Source: an uncultured Clostridia bacterium
GTDB lineage: Bacteria > Bacillota > Clostridia > Christensenellales > UBA1242
Reading direction: 5' to 3'
Length of the DNA: 64,000 bases
Assembly: GCA_944382715.1 (NCBI GenBank)
Contig: CALWNC010000003.1
Location: 83,856 to 147,855, forward strand
The position numbers and the translations under genes were made by a program. Positions 18,687-29,637 of this stretch are shown here, piece after piece. Every line of letters starts with the position of its first letter. Position 1 is the stretch's first letter. Under the pieces are notes generated by a model. It ran no database searches. It saw nothing but the letters and a program-made list of their open reading frames with translations, and was not told the DNA's origin.

Positions 18687-18716
18687 ATGACCGCAGTCAT
18701 AATGCCCATAAGATAA
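18687..18716 (+). CDS. Nine-residue leader peptide MTAVIMPIR
   Basis: ATG 18687 has an excellent GGAG 5 nt upstream. The ORF encodes MTAVIMPIR and its TAA stop overlaps the first bases of a strong intrinsic terminator. A consensus promoter lies about 75 nt upstream and a multidrug-type ABC exporter gene 177 nt downstream. This is the architecture of ribosome-mediated attenuators that sense ribosome-targeting antibiotics: stalling on the short ORF would prevent the terminator hairpin. Bacillus bmrCD, an ABC multidrug exporter controlled through a leader ORF, is the established precedent. The inducing drug is unknown. Confidence 0.6.
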   Translation: MTAVIMPIR

Positions 18717-18760
18717 GGGTGCGCCCGATTGCAAAATTGCAATGGGTGCACCCTTTTTCT
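18715..18760 (+). terminator. Strong attenuator terminator before the ABC exporter
   Basis: 5' arm 18715-18734 (begins AAGGGTGCGCCC) and 3' arm 18737-18755 (ends GGGTGCACCCTT) form about 19 bp with one wobble and one bulged base, then a T run. By far the most G/C-rich element of the neighbourhood, overlapping the leader-peptide stop codon. Conditional termination is inferred. Confidence 0.85.
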
Positions 18761-18892
18761 GTATTTGATAATTCTAAAATACAATATTGATATTTATTAT
18801 TTATAAATATGTAAATTTCTATTTTAAATTTGCAAATTTATACATTTATAAGATAATTCAAATATTAATTGTTTGTTGAGCTTTAATAGTGA

Positions 18893-20645
18893 ATGTATTT
18901 TGATAAAAATAAATATCTAGGTGATTTTACGAAATTAATATTAAAGTTTTTAAAACCACACTGGAAACTATGTTTGCTTACAACTTTTCTAATTTTGATT
19001 GATGTTGCAGGAGCATTAATAGTTCCAACCCTTGCAGCGCGAATGTTAAATCAGGGAAATGAAGGTGCAGTTTTTGGCATGTTACTTAATACTTCTTTGA
19101 TTATGATGATTGTTGCTATAATATCAGGACTTGGTGGCATTTTAAGTGGTTATTTTTGTGCAACGCTTACTTCTAGGGTTGCAAAGGATATGAGAGATGC
19201 AGTTTATCAAAAATCTCTTGAACTTTCAGTTGCTGACATAAAGACATTTGGTGTAGCTTCAATGACAACTCGAACAGTATCAGATATTACAAATATACAA
19301 TTTGCACTTCTTAGTACATTTCAAATGGTTTTACCAGTACCTATAATCTTCGTAATTTCATTGTCACTAACATTTATGAAAGATTATGTAATGGGGATTA
19401 TTCTTTTAGTCGTACTTATTTTAATTACAATTGTAGCTGTTATTATTATGAGAAGTGCATCGCCACTATTTCGCAAACTTCAAAAGTTTTTAGACAAGAT
19501 GAGCACTGTTTTACTTGAAAATATAATGGGTGTTCGTGTGGTAAGAGCATTTAACAAAGAGTCTAGTGAAAAACAGAGATTGGATTCTTCATTTAATGAC
19601 TATGCTAAAACATCAATTAAGGCAAATCGAATTTTTGCTAGCCTTGGTGGGATTTTTTTTTGCAATTAACCTATTTGTTATTGTAGCATATTCGCTTAGT
19701 GGTTTTAGAGTAACGGCAGGTGCCTTTCAACTTGGTGATATTACTGCAATTATTGAGTATGCATTTATGGCACTTTTCTATCTAATGATGGCACAGCTTG
19801 TAATTTTAACATTGCCTCGTGCTTTTGAATGTGCAAATCGTGTAAATGAGGTGTTTAACTTTTCACCGACAATTCAAGATAAGACAGAAAAGGAAATTTG
19901 GTTTCCTGCATCATGTGAAAATGTATTAGAATTTCAAGATGTTTCTTTTCGTTTTACAGATTCTGAAAAGTACACACTAAAAAATCTAAACTTTTCTTGC
20001 AAGCGAGGAACAACAACTGCAATAATTGGTGGAACGGGCAGTGGAAAGTCAACAATAGCATCGTTAATTTTAAGATTTAATGAAGTTACTAATGGTTCTT
20101 TAAATTTAAAAAATGTGGATATTCAAAAGATGCCACAACATCAGCTTCGTGACCACATTGTCTATGTTCAGCAACGGGCATGGCTTTTTGCTGGAACAAT
20201 TGCCGAAAATATTGCATATGGCAAGCCAAATGCAACAAGGGAAGAAATTGTCAGGGCTGCAGAAATGGCAAGGGTAGACTATTTTATTAGAACAATGCCA
20301 CAAGGCTATGACACAATAGTTGATAATGATGCAGGAAACTTATCAGTGGGTCAAAGGCAACTTATCACAATTGCAAGAGTCTTTTTGTGCGACCCACCAA
20401 TAATTATTTTAGATGAGGCAACTTCAAGTGTAGATACGCGAACTGAAGCAGAAATTGGAAAGTCTATGAAAGAACTTATGAAGGGACGAACAAGTTTTGT
20501 AATAGCACATAGACTTGGGGCAATACGAGATGCAGATATAATTTTGTACATGGAAAATGGAAATATAATTGAACAGGGAAGTCATCAAGAACTGCTCAGC
20601 AAAGGTGGTGCATATGCTTCTTTGTATAATAGCCAATTCGCTTAA
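18893..20645 (+). pseudogene. Multidrug-type ABC exporter half-transporter (TMD-NBD) split at a T9 tract
   Basis: Frame 1 (18893-19669) encodes the membrane domain; frame 2 continues it and the ATPase with Walker A 'GGTGSGKST', Q-loop, signature 'LSVGQRQL', Walker B 'IIILDEATSSVD' and 'VIAHR'. Removing one T from the T9 run at about 19653-19661 fuses them into a normal 583-residue half-transporter. Such proteins usually work as heterodimers (BmrCD, LmrCD); no second intact half is present. The start has only a weak ribosome-binding site. Downstream of the MTAVIMPIR attenuator. T9 tracts are also known sites of transcriptional slippage, which could restore the frame. Confidence 0.75.
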
Positions 20646-20672
20646 AAAGATTAAAGTTTTATATAATTTTAC

Positions 20673-20702
20673 TTTACAATATAATGCAATAATTGATATA
20701 AT
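20673..20702 (+). promoter_or_regulatory. Promoter of the ABC-2 transporter pair
   Basis: TTTACA (20673-20678), 18-nt spacer, TATAAT (20697-20702), 38 nt before the ATG at 20740. Confidence 0.6.
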
Positions 20703-20739
20703 GTTTGGTATATTAATAAAATCAAAAAATAGGTATTAT

Positions 20740-21654
20740 ATGTCAAACATTATAGAAATAAAAAATTTAAAAAAATATTACGGAGATGTCAAAGCTGTTG
20801 ATGACATCTCTTTTAATGTAGTTAAAGGTAGTTTATTTGCCTTTTTGGGCTTGAATGGTGCAGGCAAAAGCACAACAATAAACATACTTGTAGGGGTACA
20901 GAAAAAGGATTCGGGGGAATGTTTTGTTGATGGTAAACCCATTGAGGAACTATCAAAGATCTTGCCAGAAATTGGAATTGTATTTCAATCATCACTGCTA
21001 GATAAAAAACTTACTGTATACGATAATTTGTTTTATAGAGCAATGCTTTATGACATTTCAAAAGAGGAATTTGAAAAAACGCTAAAAATTTTTATAGATA
21101 AACTGAAACTAGGTGATATTCTAAAAAAGCCACTTGAAAAACTCAGTGGTGGTCAAAAGCGTAAGGTGGACATTGCAAGAGCACTAATCCACAAGCCAAA
21201 AATCCTAATTTTAGATGAGCCTACAACTGGATTAGATCCAAAGACAAGAAAATTAGTTTGGGACTTTATAACTGAACTAATAAAAGAAAATGATTTAACA
21301 GTAATGCTCACAACTCACTATATGGAAGAAGCAAGCATAGCAGATTATGTAGTAATAATAGATAGTGGAAAAATTGTGGCAGAAGGCACACCAAATAGTC
21401 TAAAAAATAATTATGCAAATGATTATTTGAAAGCTTATAAGTATGATGAAAAAATAATTGATAAATTGGAAAATAAAAACATTACATACTCAAAAAGTAA
21501 AGAATGCTTGGAAATTAAGTTTAAAGATACAAATTCAGCAAAGGAGTTTTTAGTCAAAAACAGTGATAAAATTTTTGATATGGAAATTGTAAAAGGTTCT
21601 ATGGACGATGTATTTTTGGCTGTTACTGGCAAAAACCTAAAGGAGAACATATGA
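20740..21654 (+). CDS. ABC-2 transporter ATP-binding protein
   Basis: 304 residues from ATG 20740 ('MSNIIEIKNLKKYYGDVKAV'); in-frame sequence upstream belongs to the previous gene's 3' region and includes this gene's promoter. Walker A 'GLNGAGKST', signature 'LSGGQKRKVDIARAL', Walker B 'ILILDEPTTGLDP', H-loop 'MLTTHYMEEA'. The C-terminal extension of about 80 residues is typical of drug/antibiotic ABC-2 ATPases (DrrA/CcmA type). The TGA stop overlaps the ATG of the permease (ATGA), so translation is coupled. Substrate unknown. Confidence 0.88.
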   Translation: MSNIIEIKNLKKYYGDVKAVDDISFNVVKGSLFAFLGLNGAGKSTTINILVGVQKKDSGECFVDGKPIEELSKILPEIGIVFQSSLLDKKLTVYDNLFYRAMLYDISKEEFEKTLKIFIDKLKLGDILKKPLEKLSGGQKRKVDIARALIHKPKILILDEPTTGLDPKTRKLVWDFITELIKENDLTVMLTTHYMEEASIADYVVIIDSGKIVAEGTPNSLKNNYANDYLKAYKYDEKIIDKLENKNITYSKSKECLEIKFKDTNSAKEFLVKNSDKIFDMEIVKGSMDDVFLAVTGKNLKENI

Positions 21655-22565
21655 AAAGCGAACTGAAAAAATTAGCATACCTTACATCGCGAAATGTAAA
21701 ACTTTACTTTAAAGATAAAATGACATTTTTTGTTTCACTAATCACACCAATAATTTTGCTGGTTTTATTTATTACATTTTTAAAGTCCACCTATGAAAAC
21801 AATATCGTTTCAAACATAGGCAACTTTACATTAGACCAAAAGGTTATTGATGCATTTACGGGAGGTTGGCTCTTCTCTTCAGTGCTTTCTGTGTCATGCA
21901 TAACCGTCTCTTTTTGTTCGGGAATAATGGTATTAGATAAATTAAATGGGGCAAGCATAGATTTTTTAGTTACACCAGTTAAAAAGAATACAATTAAATT
22001 TGGGTATGTGATTTCTAATTTAGTATCTACCATCACAGTTTGCTTACTACTTCTTGCAATTGGACTAGTTTATCTTGCAATTGTCGGATTTTATTTGTCA
22101 GTAGTTGATATAATTTTAATAATTTTAAATATTGTCTTAACTTCACTTTTTGGTACAATTCTATCAAATATCATTTGGAGTTTTACAAGCTCTCAAGGTG
22201 TTGTTAGTGGAGTATGTACACTCGTTTCTGCACTTTATGGTTTTATTTGTGGAGCATATATGCCAATTAGCACAATGGGGAATGCCATGCAAACTTTTAC
22301 AAAATTTTTGCCGGGCACTTATTCAACGGTAATTTTTAGAAAGTGCTTTTTAAATGGAGTTGTAGATAAAATGAATGAAACACTTCCAATTGAAATGACA
22401 AATGGAATTGTAGATGCTTTTGACTATAACTTCTCGCTTTTTGGAAGTAACTTATCTTTACTTCAGCTCTTTGCAGTTTTGTTTTGCTCAGTAATCGTTA
22501 TGTTTTTGATTTTAACCTTAACTAATATTTTATCAAATAAAAAACATAAGTCAAAAGTTAAATAA
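21651..22565 (+). CDS. ABC-2 transporter permease
   Basis: 304 residues with six predicted membrane segments. A cytoplasmic N-terminus ('YLTSRNVKLYFKDKMTFFVS') precedes TM1, then a large extracellular loop and a second one near residues 220-250, the usual ABC-2 topology. AGGAG 5 nt upstream, 4-nt overlap with the ATPase gene. Probably an efflux pump with 20740-21654. Confidence 0.85.
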   Translation: MKSELKKLAYLTSRNVKLYFKDKMTFFVSLITPIILLVLFITFLKSTYENNIVSNIGNFTLDQKVIDAFTGGWLFSSVLSVSCITVSFCSGIMVLDKLNGASIDFLVTPVKKNTIKFGYVISNLVSTITVCLLLLAIGLVYLAIVGFYLSVVDIILIILNIVLTSLFGTILSNIIWSFTSSQGVVSGVCTLVSALYGFICGAYMPISTMGNAMQTFTKFLPGTYSTVIFRKCFLNGVVDKMNETLPIEMTNGIVDAFDYNFSLFGSNLSLLQLFAVLFCSVIVMFLILTLTNILSNKKHKSKVK

Positions 22566-22672
22566 AAAGATAAATGGAAAATATAAAAGCCCACAAAATT
22601 AAATTATTTTATTGATATTTAAATAATGCGAAATATATAACTAAAAACCTGTAAAAATTAAAGAATTAGCAA

Positions 22673-22699
22673 AAAACTGCACTAAAAGTGCAGTTTTTT
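22673..22699. terminator. Bidirectional terminator between the ABC permease and the MazG-like gene
   Basis: 11-bp stem AAAACTGCACT / AGTGCAGTTTT (22673-22683 with 22687-22697), tight loop, T run on plus and A run on the other side. Confidence 0.85.
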
Positions 22700-22722
22700 A
22701 TAATAATTTTTATTTACCAAAT

Positions 22723-23025
22723 TTATTCATTTGAGCCCGTGTGCCCTTTTCTTTCATAGCGTTTACTGTATTTATCAAGGACATTTTCAAGTGCCCTTTT
22801 TGGTGAAATGTCATTTTCAATTGCAAATGAAATTACAGAATATAAAATATCTCCAACTTCAAGTTCAAGTTCTTTTGTTTTTTCAAATGGTTTTTCCCCA
22901 TAATCACAGCAAAGGAGTATTTCCTTTGACAGTTCTCCAACTTCGCTTTGAATATCGAGCATTCTGATGTTTGGTGAAAGCTTTAAACTGTATTTTTCAT
23001 TAAAGATTTTTACTTGCTCTTCCAT
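22723..23025 (-). CDS. MazG-like nucleotide pyrophosphohydrolase
   Basis: 100 residues. 'SEVGELSKEI' and 'LELEVGDILYSVISFA' are the ExxE...ExxD metal-binding motifs of the all-alpha NTP pyrophosphatase (MazG) superfamily, which hydrolyse NTPs or dNTPs to monophosphates. AGGAG before ATG. It follows purB by 63 nt in the same direction, so it is probably the last gene of a purA-purB-MazG unit, consistent with nucleotide-pool maintenance. Confidence 0.85.
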   Translation of the reverse strand: MEEQVKIFNEKYSLKLSPNIRMLDIQSEVGELSKEILLCCDYGEKPFEKTKELELEVGDILYSVISFAIENDISPKRALENVLDKYSKRYERKGHTGSNE

Positions 23026-23088
23026 ATTTTCTCCTAAATCGTTAAATTATTGCAGTTTGATTAAAATTTAATTGCTATTTTGCGTTTT

Positions 23089-24441
23089 TTAATTGCTTTT
23101 TACTATCTTATCGGCAAGACCAATATAAGTTTTTGGCGATAAATTTAAAAGTGCTTCTCTATCACTATTTGGTATTTCTAAACTTGAGATAAAGTCATGT
23201 AAATCTTGTTTACTTAAAACTTTTCCACGAGAAAATTTCTTCAATTTTTCGTAGGCATCTTCATTTCCATTTTTTCTTAAAATAGTTTGAATTGCCTCAG
23301 CTAAAACTGAATAATTTTTTTCTAACTCAGCATCTATTACTTCTTGATTAATTTCAATTTTCTCTAGTCCCTTTAAACTTTCGCTTATGCTGATAATGCT
23401 GTGTGCAAAAATTACTCCAATGTTTCTTATTTTGCTTGAATCACTAAGATCTCTTTGCATTCTGGAAATTGAAAGGTTATTAACTAAGGCGTCAATTAAA
23501 CCATTTGCAAGTTCTATATTTGCCATTGAGTTTTCGTGATTAATTGGGTTAACCTTATGTGGCATAACACTTGAACCAACTTCTTCACTTCTAATTTTTT
23601 CGTGAAAGTAGTCATTACTGATATACAGCCACATATCGCTATTAAAATCTTTAATTATATTGTTTATAATTTTTATGTGAGAAAGTAATAAACATACTGT
23701 GTCGTGCGACTCTATCTGAGTAGTTACGGGATTGTATAAAAAGCCTAAATTTTGAACAAATTCAGCAGAAAGTTTTATCCAATCAACCTCGGGATAAGCT
23801 AAAATATGAGCATTGTAGTTGCCCACAGTCCCACTAAGTTTGCCCTTAAGCTTTAGCTGTTTAAGTGCAGATAAAATTTCAGTAATTCGGTATTCAAAAA
23901 CTTTAAATTCTTTTCCAACGGTTGTTGGTGTTGCTATTTGACCATGAGTGTGACTCAGCATTGCAGTGGCTGAATATTGGTTTGAAAGTTGATTGAGCTT
24001 AGATACTAATTTCTCAAGAGAGGGTATATAGACATTCTTTAATCCACCATCAATCATTAGGTTGTAGCTGAGATTGTTGATATCTTCACTAGTTAAAAGT
24101 ATGTGAATATACGGATTTAGCCTTTTAAGACCAAAACCTTCAAATTTTTCTCTCAAAAAATATTCGACGGCTTTAACATCGTGATTTGTTGTTGTTTCAA
24201 TTTCTTTTACTCTCTTTGCATCGTTTACAGAAAATGATAAATAGATTTCATTTAATAGTTTCGCCTCTTCATTTGAAATTGAACTATCTATTATTTTCTT
24301 GTCTAATAAAAATAATAGCCATTTAATCTCAACAAATACGCGATTTTTAATTAGTGCAAATTCGCTAAAATAAGGTTCTAAACAGTGTGTTTTGTTGTAA
24401 TATCTACCATCAATGGGGGATATATTTAAAATTTGTTCCAT
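23089..24441 (-). CDS. purB: Adenylosuccinate lyase
   Basis: 450 residues. Catalyses two beta-eliminations in purine synthesis: SAICAR to AICAR plus fumarate, and adenylosuccinate to AMP plus fumarate. Landmarks: 'ETTTNHDVKAVEY' with a substrate-contact His, 'LSHTHGQIATPTTVGKE' with the catalytic His, and the fumarase-superfamily signature 'GSSVMPHKVNP' whose Ser loop is mobile. It belongs to the E. coli-type branch (ends 'KTYIGLADKIV'). GAGG before ATG; purA stop is 2 nt upstream, so purA-purB are co-transcribed. Confidence 0.95.
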   Translation of the reverse strand: MEQILNISPIDGRYYNKTHCLEPYFSEFALIKNRVFVEIKWLLFLLDKKIIDSSISNEEAKLLNEIYLSFSVNDAKRVKEIETTTNHDVKAVEYFLREKFEGFGLKRLNPYIHILLTSEDINNLSYNLMIDGGLKNVYIPSLEKLVSKLNQLSNQYSATAMLSHTHGQIATPTTVGKEFKVFEYRITEILSALKQLKLKGKLSGTVGNYNAHILAYPEVDWIKLSAEFVQNLGFLYNPVTTQIESHDTVCLLLSHIKIINNIIKDFNSDMWLYISNDYFHEKIRSEEVGSSVMPHKVNPINHENSMANIELANGLIDALVNNLSISRMQRDLSDSSKIRNIGVIFAHSIISISESLKGLEKIEINQEVIDAELEKNYSVLAEAIQTILRKNGNEDAYEKLKKFSRGKVLSKQDLHDFISSLEIPNSDREALLNLSPKTYIGLADKIVKSN

Positions 24442-24443
24442 TT

Positions 24444-25741
<1,298 letters not shown>

Positions 25742-25910
25742 AAAACAAGGGAAAATAAATAAAAAATTAAAGCCGTTTTAAAATGATTATAAACTATTTC
25801 CAACTTTTGAGAAAATATAAAATAATTAATGACAATCTCACCAAAAATGTAGTAAAATAAAAGCGTCTACAAACTCTTTTTATTTAAAAAAATGCTTATA
25901 ATCTAAAATA

Positions 25911-25946
25911 AAATATTAGTGGGTGATACTACTAATATTTTTTATT
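25911..25946. terminator. Hairpin with T-rich flank in the purA/P-type ATPase divergent region
   Basis: AAATATTAGT (25911-25920) pairs perfectly with ACTAATATTT (25931-25940), loop GGGTGATACT, then TTTATTTTTA. It sits between divergent genes, so it ends no obvious gene; it could attenuate a long leader of the ATPase gene. The rest of 25742-26182 shows no recognisable fold such as an M-box. Confidence 0.5.
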
Positions 25947-26182
25947 TTTATAACAATTTATAAAAAACTTTCTATAAACTGATACTCTTATATTTTTTAG
26001 AAGAGTTTAAGTTTACTTTAATTTTAATATTATGTAAGTTAATTATAATTTTAATCAACTTTAATGAAAAAGAATTAATCTATTTAATATTAGTATTTCA
26101 AAAAATACAGTAATTTTACGCTATTATATTAGTAAAATTAGGGAATAATTATAGGTAATTTATTAATTAAAGGAAAAAGTTT

Positions 26183-26206
26183 ATGAATAAAACTTTACAT
26201 TTTTAA
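26183..26206 (+). CDS. Possible seven-residue leader ORF (MNKTLHF) before the Mg2+ ATPase gene
   Basis: AAAGGA 8 nt upstream of ATG; the ORF ends after seven codons, 140 nt before the ATPase gene. Three copies of TTTACAT lie in and after it, including the palindrome ATGTAAATTTTACAT. Short leader ORFs control mgtA in enterobacteria, but this one shares no sequence with them; functionality is speculative. Confidence 0.3.
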   Translation: MNKTLHF

Positions 26207-26345
26207 AATATAAACTTATAGTAAAACCGTATTTAAAATGTAAATTTTACATATATTATATAAGAAAATTTACATATATACAATTAATTAAAGCCATATT
26301 TAGTAAAAAAGATGGCTATTAAAATTTAAAAAAATGGAGGTGAAA

Positions 26346-28988
26346 ATGAAGATTAAAAAGACCGAAGCAATTCAGAAACAAAAAGCCATTGAAGTGAAAC
26401 TAAAAAATGCCAGTTCTTCAAATATTCAGAATTTGTATGTTGAATACAAAACAACAAATGAGGGTATAAGTATAGTAGATGTTGATGATAAATTAGAAGA
26501 ATATGGTAAAAATGCGATACAATTAAAAAATAATAACACAATTCTTCATAACTTAAAAGAGGCTTTTATAAATCCATTTAATATGGTATTAATTATAGTT
26601 GCTATTGTAACACTATTTACCGATATTATTATTCCTGCAAAAAAGGACTTTGCGACATTTATTTTAATAATATTTACACTGTTTGTTTCAGCAATAATTT
26701 CATTTACTCAACAAACCAAGTCAGACAATGCAGCAAAGAAATTGAAAAATATGATTACCAACAAAGTTGATGTCATACGAGATGGAGTACCATGTTGCAG
26801 AATTATTTGAATTTGGTTCCAGTGTTGAAGATGTAGTTCCTGGAGATATTGTAAAATTATCTTCTGGAGATATGATTCCCGGAGATGTAAGGTTTATAGA
26901 AACAAAAGATTTATTTATAGATCAAGCGTCACTTACTGGGGAATCAAACCCTGTAGAAAAGTTTGTAAACTGTGAAAGTGCCGAAGAAATTACAGATTTA
27001 CTAAATATTGGCTTTATGGGAACTAATGTAATTAGTGGTTCAGCCACTGCCCTTGTGCTTGCCACAGGTAACGAAATGTATTTTGGCAATATGGCAAAAT
27101 CAATGACAAATATCATTGGCAAAAATAGTTTTGAAAAAGGTGTGGATAGCATAAGTAAACTCTTAATAAAGATTATGGCTGTAATGTTACCAATAATATT
27201 AATAGTAAACTTAATCACCAAAGATAATTGGTGGAATTCAGTTGTTTTTGCAATTACTATGGCAGTTGGACTTATGCCTGAAATGCTTCCCGTTATAATT
27301 TCATCAACATTAGCAAAAGGTGCCGTAACAATGTCCAAACAAAAAACAATTGTTAAAAAACTGAGTGCAATACAAACTTTTGGACAGATGAATATTTTAT
27401 GTACCGATAAAACTGGCACACTTACAGAAGATCAAGTAGTACTTGAAAAATATATGGACGTTAACGAGGAAGACAGTTTAAGAGTTTTAAAGCATGCCTT
27501 TTTGAATAGTTACTTTCAAACGGGGCTAAAAAACTTAATTGATGTTGCAATTATTAATAGAGCAGAAAAAGAGCAATTAAATGTTTTAAAAGAAGTCTAT
27601 ACTCGTGAAGACGAAATCCCATTTGATTTTACTCGCAGGAGAATGAGCGTTGTTTTAAAGGACAATAATGGTAAAAGACAGTTAATAACAAAAGGTGCCG
27701 TTGAAGAAATGCTTTCAATTTGTTCACTTATTGATATAAACGGCGAAGTTGTTCCATTTGACGAAGAAAAGAAAAAAATGCTTATCAAGTTTATGAAAAG
27801 TACAATAGTGAAGGGCTTAGAGTTTTGGCAGTTGCCTAGAAAAATGAGATTTCTGGGATAGAGACATTTGGCGTACACGACGAATGTAATATGGTTCTAA
27901 TTGGATTTGTTGGCTTTTTAGACCCCTCAAAAGAAAGTGCAAAGCAGGCAATTAAGGCACTAAAAGAGCATGGAGTTGAAACGGTTGTATTAACAGGGGA
28001 TAGTGAAGGAGTTGCTTTAAATGTTTGTAAGAAAGTGGGTATTACTATTAGTCATAGTATGACTGGCAAACAGGTTGAAAGTGTGACTGATGAACAATTA
28101 AAAGAAGAAATTAAGACGTGTCACTTATTTTCTAAATTATCTCCACTTCAAAAACAGAGAATTGTTAGATTGTATCAAGAAAATGGAAATACCGTAGGCT
28201 ATATGGGTGACGGAATAAATGATAGTCCATCATTAAAACAGGCAGATGTTGGTATTTCAGTAGATACTGCAGTCGATATTGCGAAAGAGTCTGCAGATAT
28301 AATATTGCTTGAAAAAGATTTAAATGTTTTAGAGCAGGGTGTCATTAATGGAAGAGAAACATTTACCAATGTACTTAAGTATATTAAAATGGCTGCAAGT
28401 GGAAACTTTGGTAATATGATATCTGTAATCATTGCAAGTTTATTTCTACCATTTTTACCATTACTTCCGATTCATATTTTAATTCAAAATCTTCTTAATG
28501 ATTTTGCCCAGATTGGTATGCCTTTTGACCATGTGGATAGTGATTATATAAAAAATCCGAAAACTTGGAATACAACAAGTATCACCAAATTTATGTTGGC
28601 TTTTGGTGCAATAAGTTCAGTCCTTGACATTTTGTGCTTTGTAATTTTGTGGTATGTTCTTAAATTTGATACTGTAGAACAGGCAACCCTCTTCCAAACA
28701 GGCTGGTTTGCTTTTGGTGTTATTTCACAAACTTTAATCATACACATGATTAGAACAGATAAAATACCATTTGTGAAAAGTAAGCCTTCTAAATATTTAG
28801 TTATTTCAACTTTTGCCGTTACGGTTGCCGCATTGATAATTTCATTTACATCAATAGCTCGCATTTTTGACCTAGCTAAGTTGCCTTTAATGTATTTACC
28901 TTGGCTTTTTGTACTCTTGATTGTTTATGCAATTATAATTCAAGTTTTCAAGAAAATTTACATTAAACTTAATAAAGATTGGTTGTAA
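26346..28988 (+). pseudogene. mgtA: Mg2+-translocating P-type ATPase (MgtA/MgtB type) with three lesions
   Basis: An 881-codon P3B-type ATPase broken into three frames. Present: cytoplasmic N-terminus, the TGE-type actuator loop ('ASLTGESNPVEK'), phosphorylation site 'CTDKTGTLTEDQ', nucleotide domain 'FDFTRRRMSVVL', hinge 'GDGINDSPSLKQADVGISV' and C-terminal helices. Lesions: one extra base in TACC at about 26789-26791, one missing A in the A run just before 27800, and an in-frame TAG at 27837-27839 where relatives have Tyr ('VLAVA*KNE'). Start ATG 26346 with GGAGG 5 nt upstream. Both a frameshift pair and a true nonsense change make real decay more likely than a single sequencing error. Confidence 0.8.
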
Positions 28989-29600
28989 CAAGAAATATTT
29001 TTGTTATTATTTTGTATGATGTAATTAGTTTAATATTACCGATTTAGTACTGACCAATTTATGCCAAACTAACCAAGTTAAATTTTAAATTGTAAGTTAA
29101 AGCTAAATTACCATATATCTTGACATCACATTTTGAAAATCATAGGTTGTTGTAAGGCACGGCATTTACACACTTGGGCAGAACAACCTCTGATTATTTA
29201 ATCTTTTAATTGGCTAAATTATTAGTCAATTTTTTTTGTGCTTGATATTTATGGCATATGTTACAGAAAATTATAATTGTATTTAAACTAGAGCTTTATG
29301 TTTAGCTCTAAAATATATTTAATTTCATTTATATTAAAAGCAAAAAAAAGTTGTAAATATAATTATTTTTTCTCATAGCCAATAAAACACAAAATAATAA
29401 AATTATATAATGCAAAAAAATTAATATTTATTATTTTTTTTACATTTTAAAAAATTAAAATAATTTCAAATAAGTTTTATTTAGATTATTATTTTTAGTA
29501 ATTTAATAAAAATATTTATAACATTTTAAGCTTAAAAAATTAGTTTTACTTAACAAAATTTATATTATTAATTTACAAGTTGAGTATTACGCTTTAAAAT
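28989..29600. other. Gene-free region between the ATPase pseudogene and the MarR gene
   Basis: No coding frame. Holds the structured element at 29138-29195 and a small hairpin TAGAGCT / AGCTCTA near 29288-29310; otherwise nearly pure A/T. Confidence 0.5.
29138..29195 (+). other. Stable hairpin with a G/C-rich loop, possible structured RNA
   Basis: AATCATAGGTTGTT (29138-29151) pairs with AACAACCTCTGATT (29182-29195), 14 positions with one mismatch, around a 30-nt loop unusually rich in G/C for this region that contains GTAA...TTAC. A TTGACA at 29120-29125 precedes it. No known riboswitch recognised and no T run follows. Confidence 0.4.
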
Positions 29601-29617
29601 ATCTAATAGTATTAGAT
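29601..29617. promoter_or_regulatory. Perfect palindromic operator of the MarR gene
   Basis: ATCTAATAGTATTAGAT: 8-bp perfect arms around one base, 20 nt before the MarR start. Length and symmetry fit a MarR dimer site; autoregulation inferred. Confidence 0.7.
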
Positions 29618-29637
29618 AAATTAGGGGGGTCAAAGTT

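Noticed and set aside
18618..18760. Known metabolite riboswitch upstream of the ABC exporter
   Set aside because: The leader does not show the conserved cores of the common riboswitch classes I know; the short ORF with a perfect ribosome-binding site and terminator explains it better.
9525..21660. UGA reassigned to tryptophan
   Set aside because: Only one in-frame TGA is found in an otherwise conserved protein; all other Trp codons I checked are TGG, and TGA is used as a stop in ATGA overlaps (21652 and 38023). An AT-rich genome with recoded UGA would show many TGA codons.
26207..26345. M-box (Mg2+) riboswitch before the ATPase gene
   Set aside because: The leader is almost pure A/T and lacks the G/C-rich multi-helix core of the M-box.
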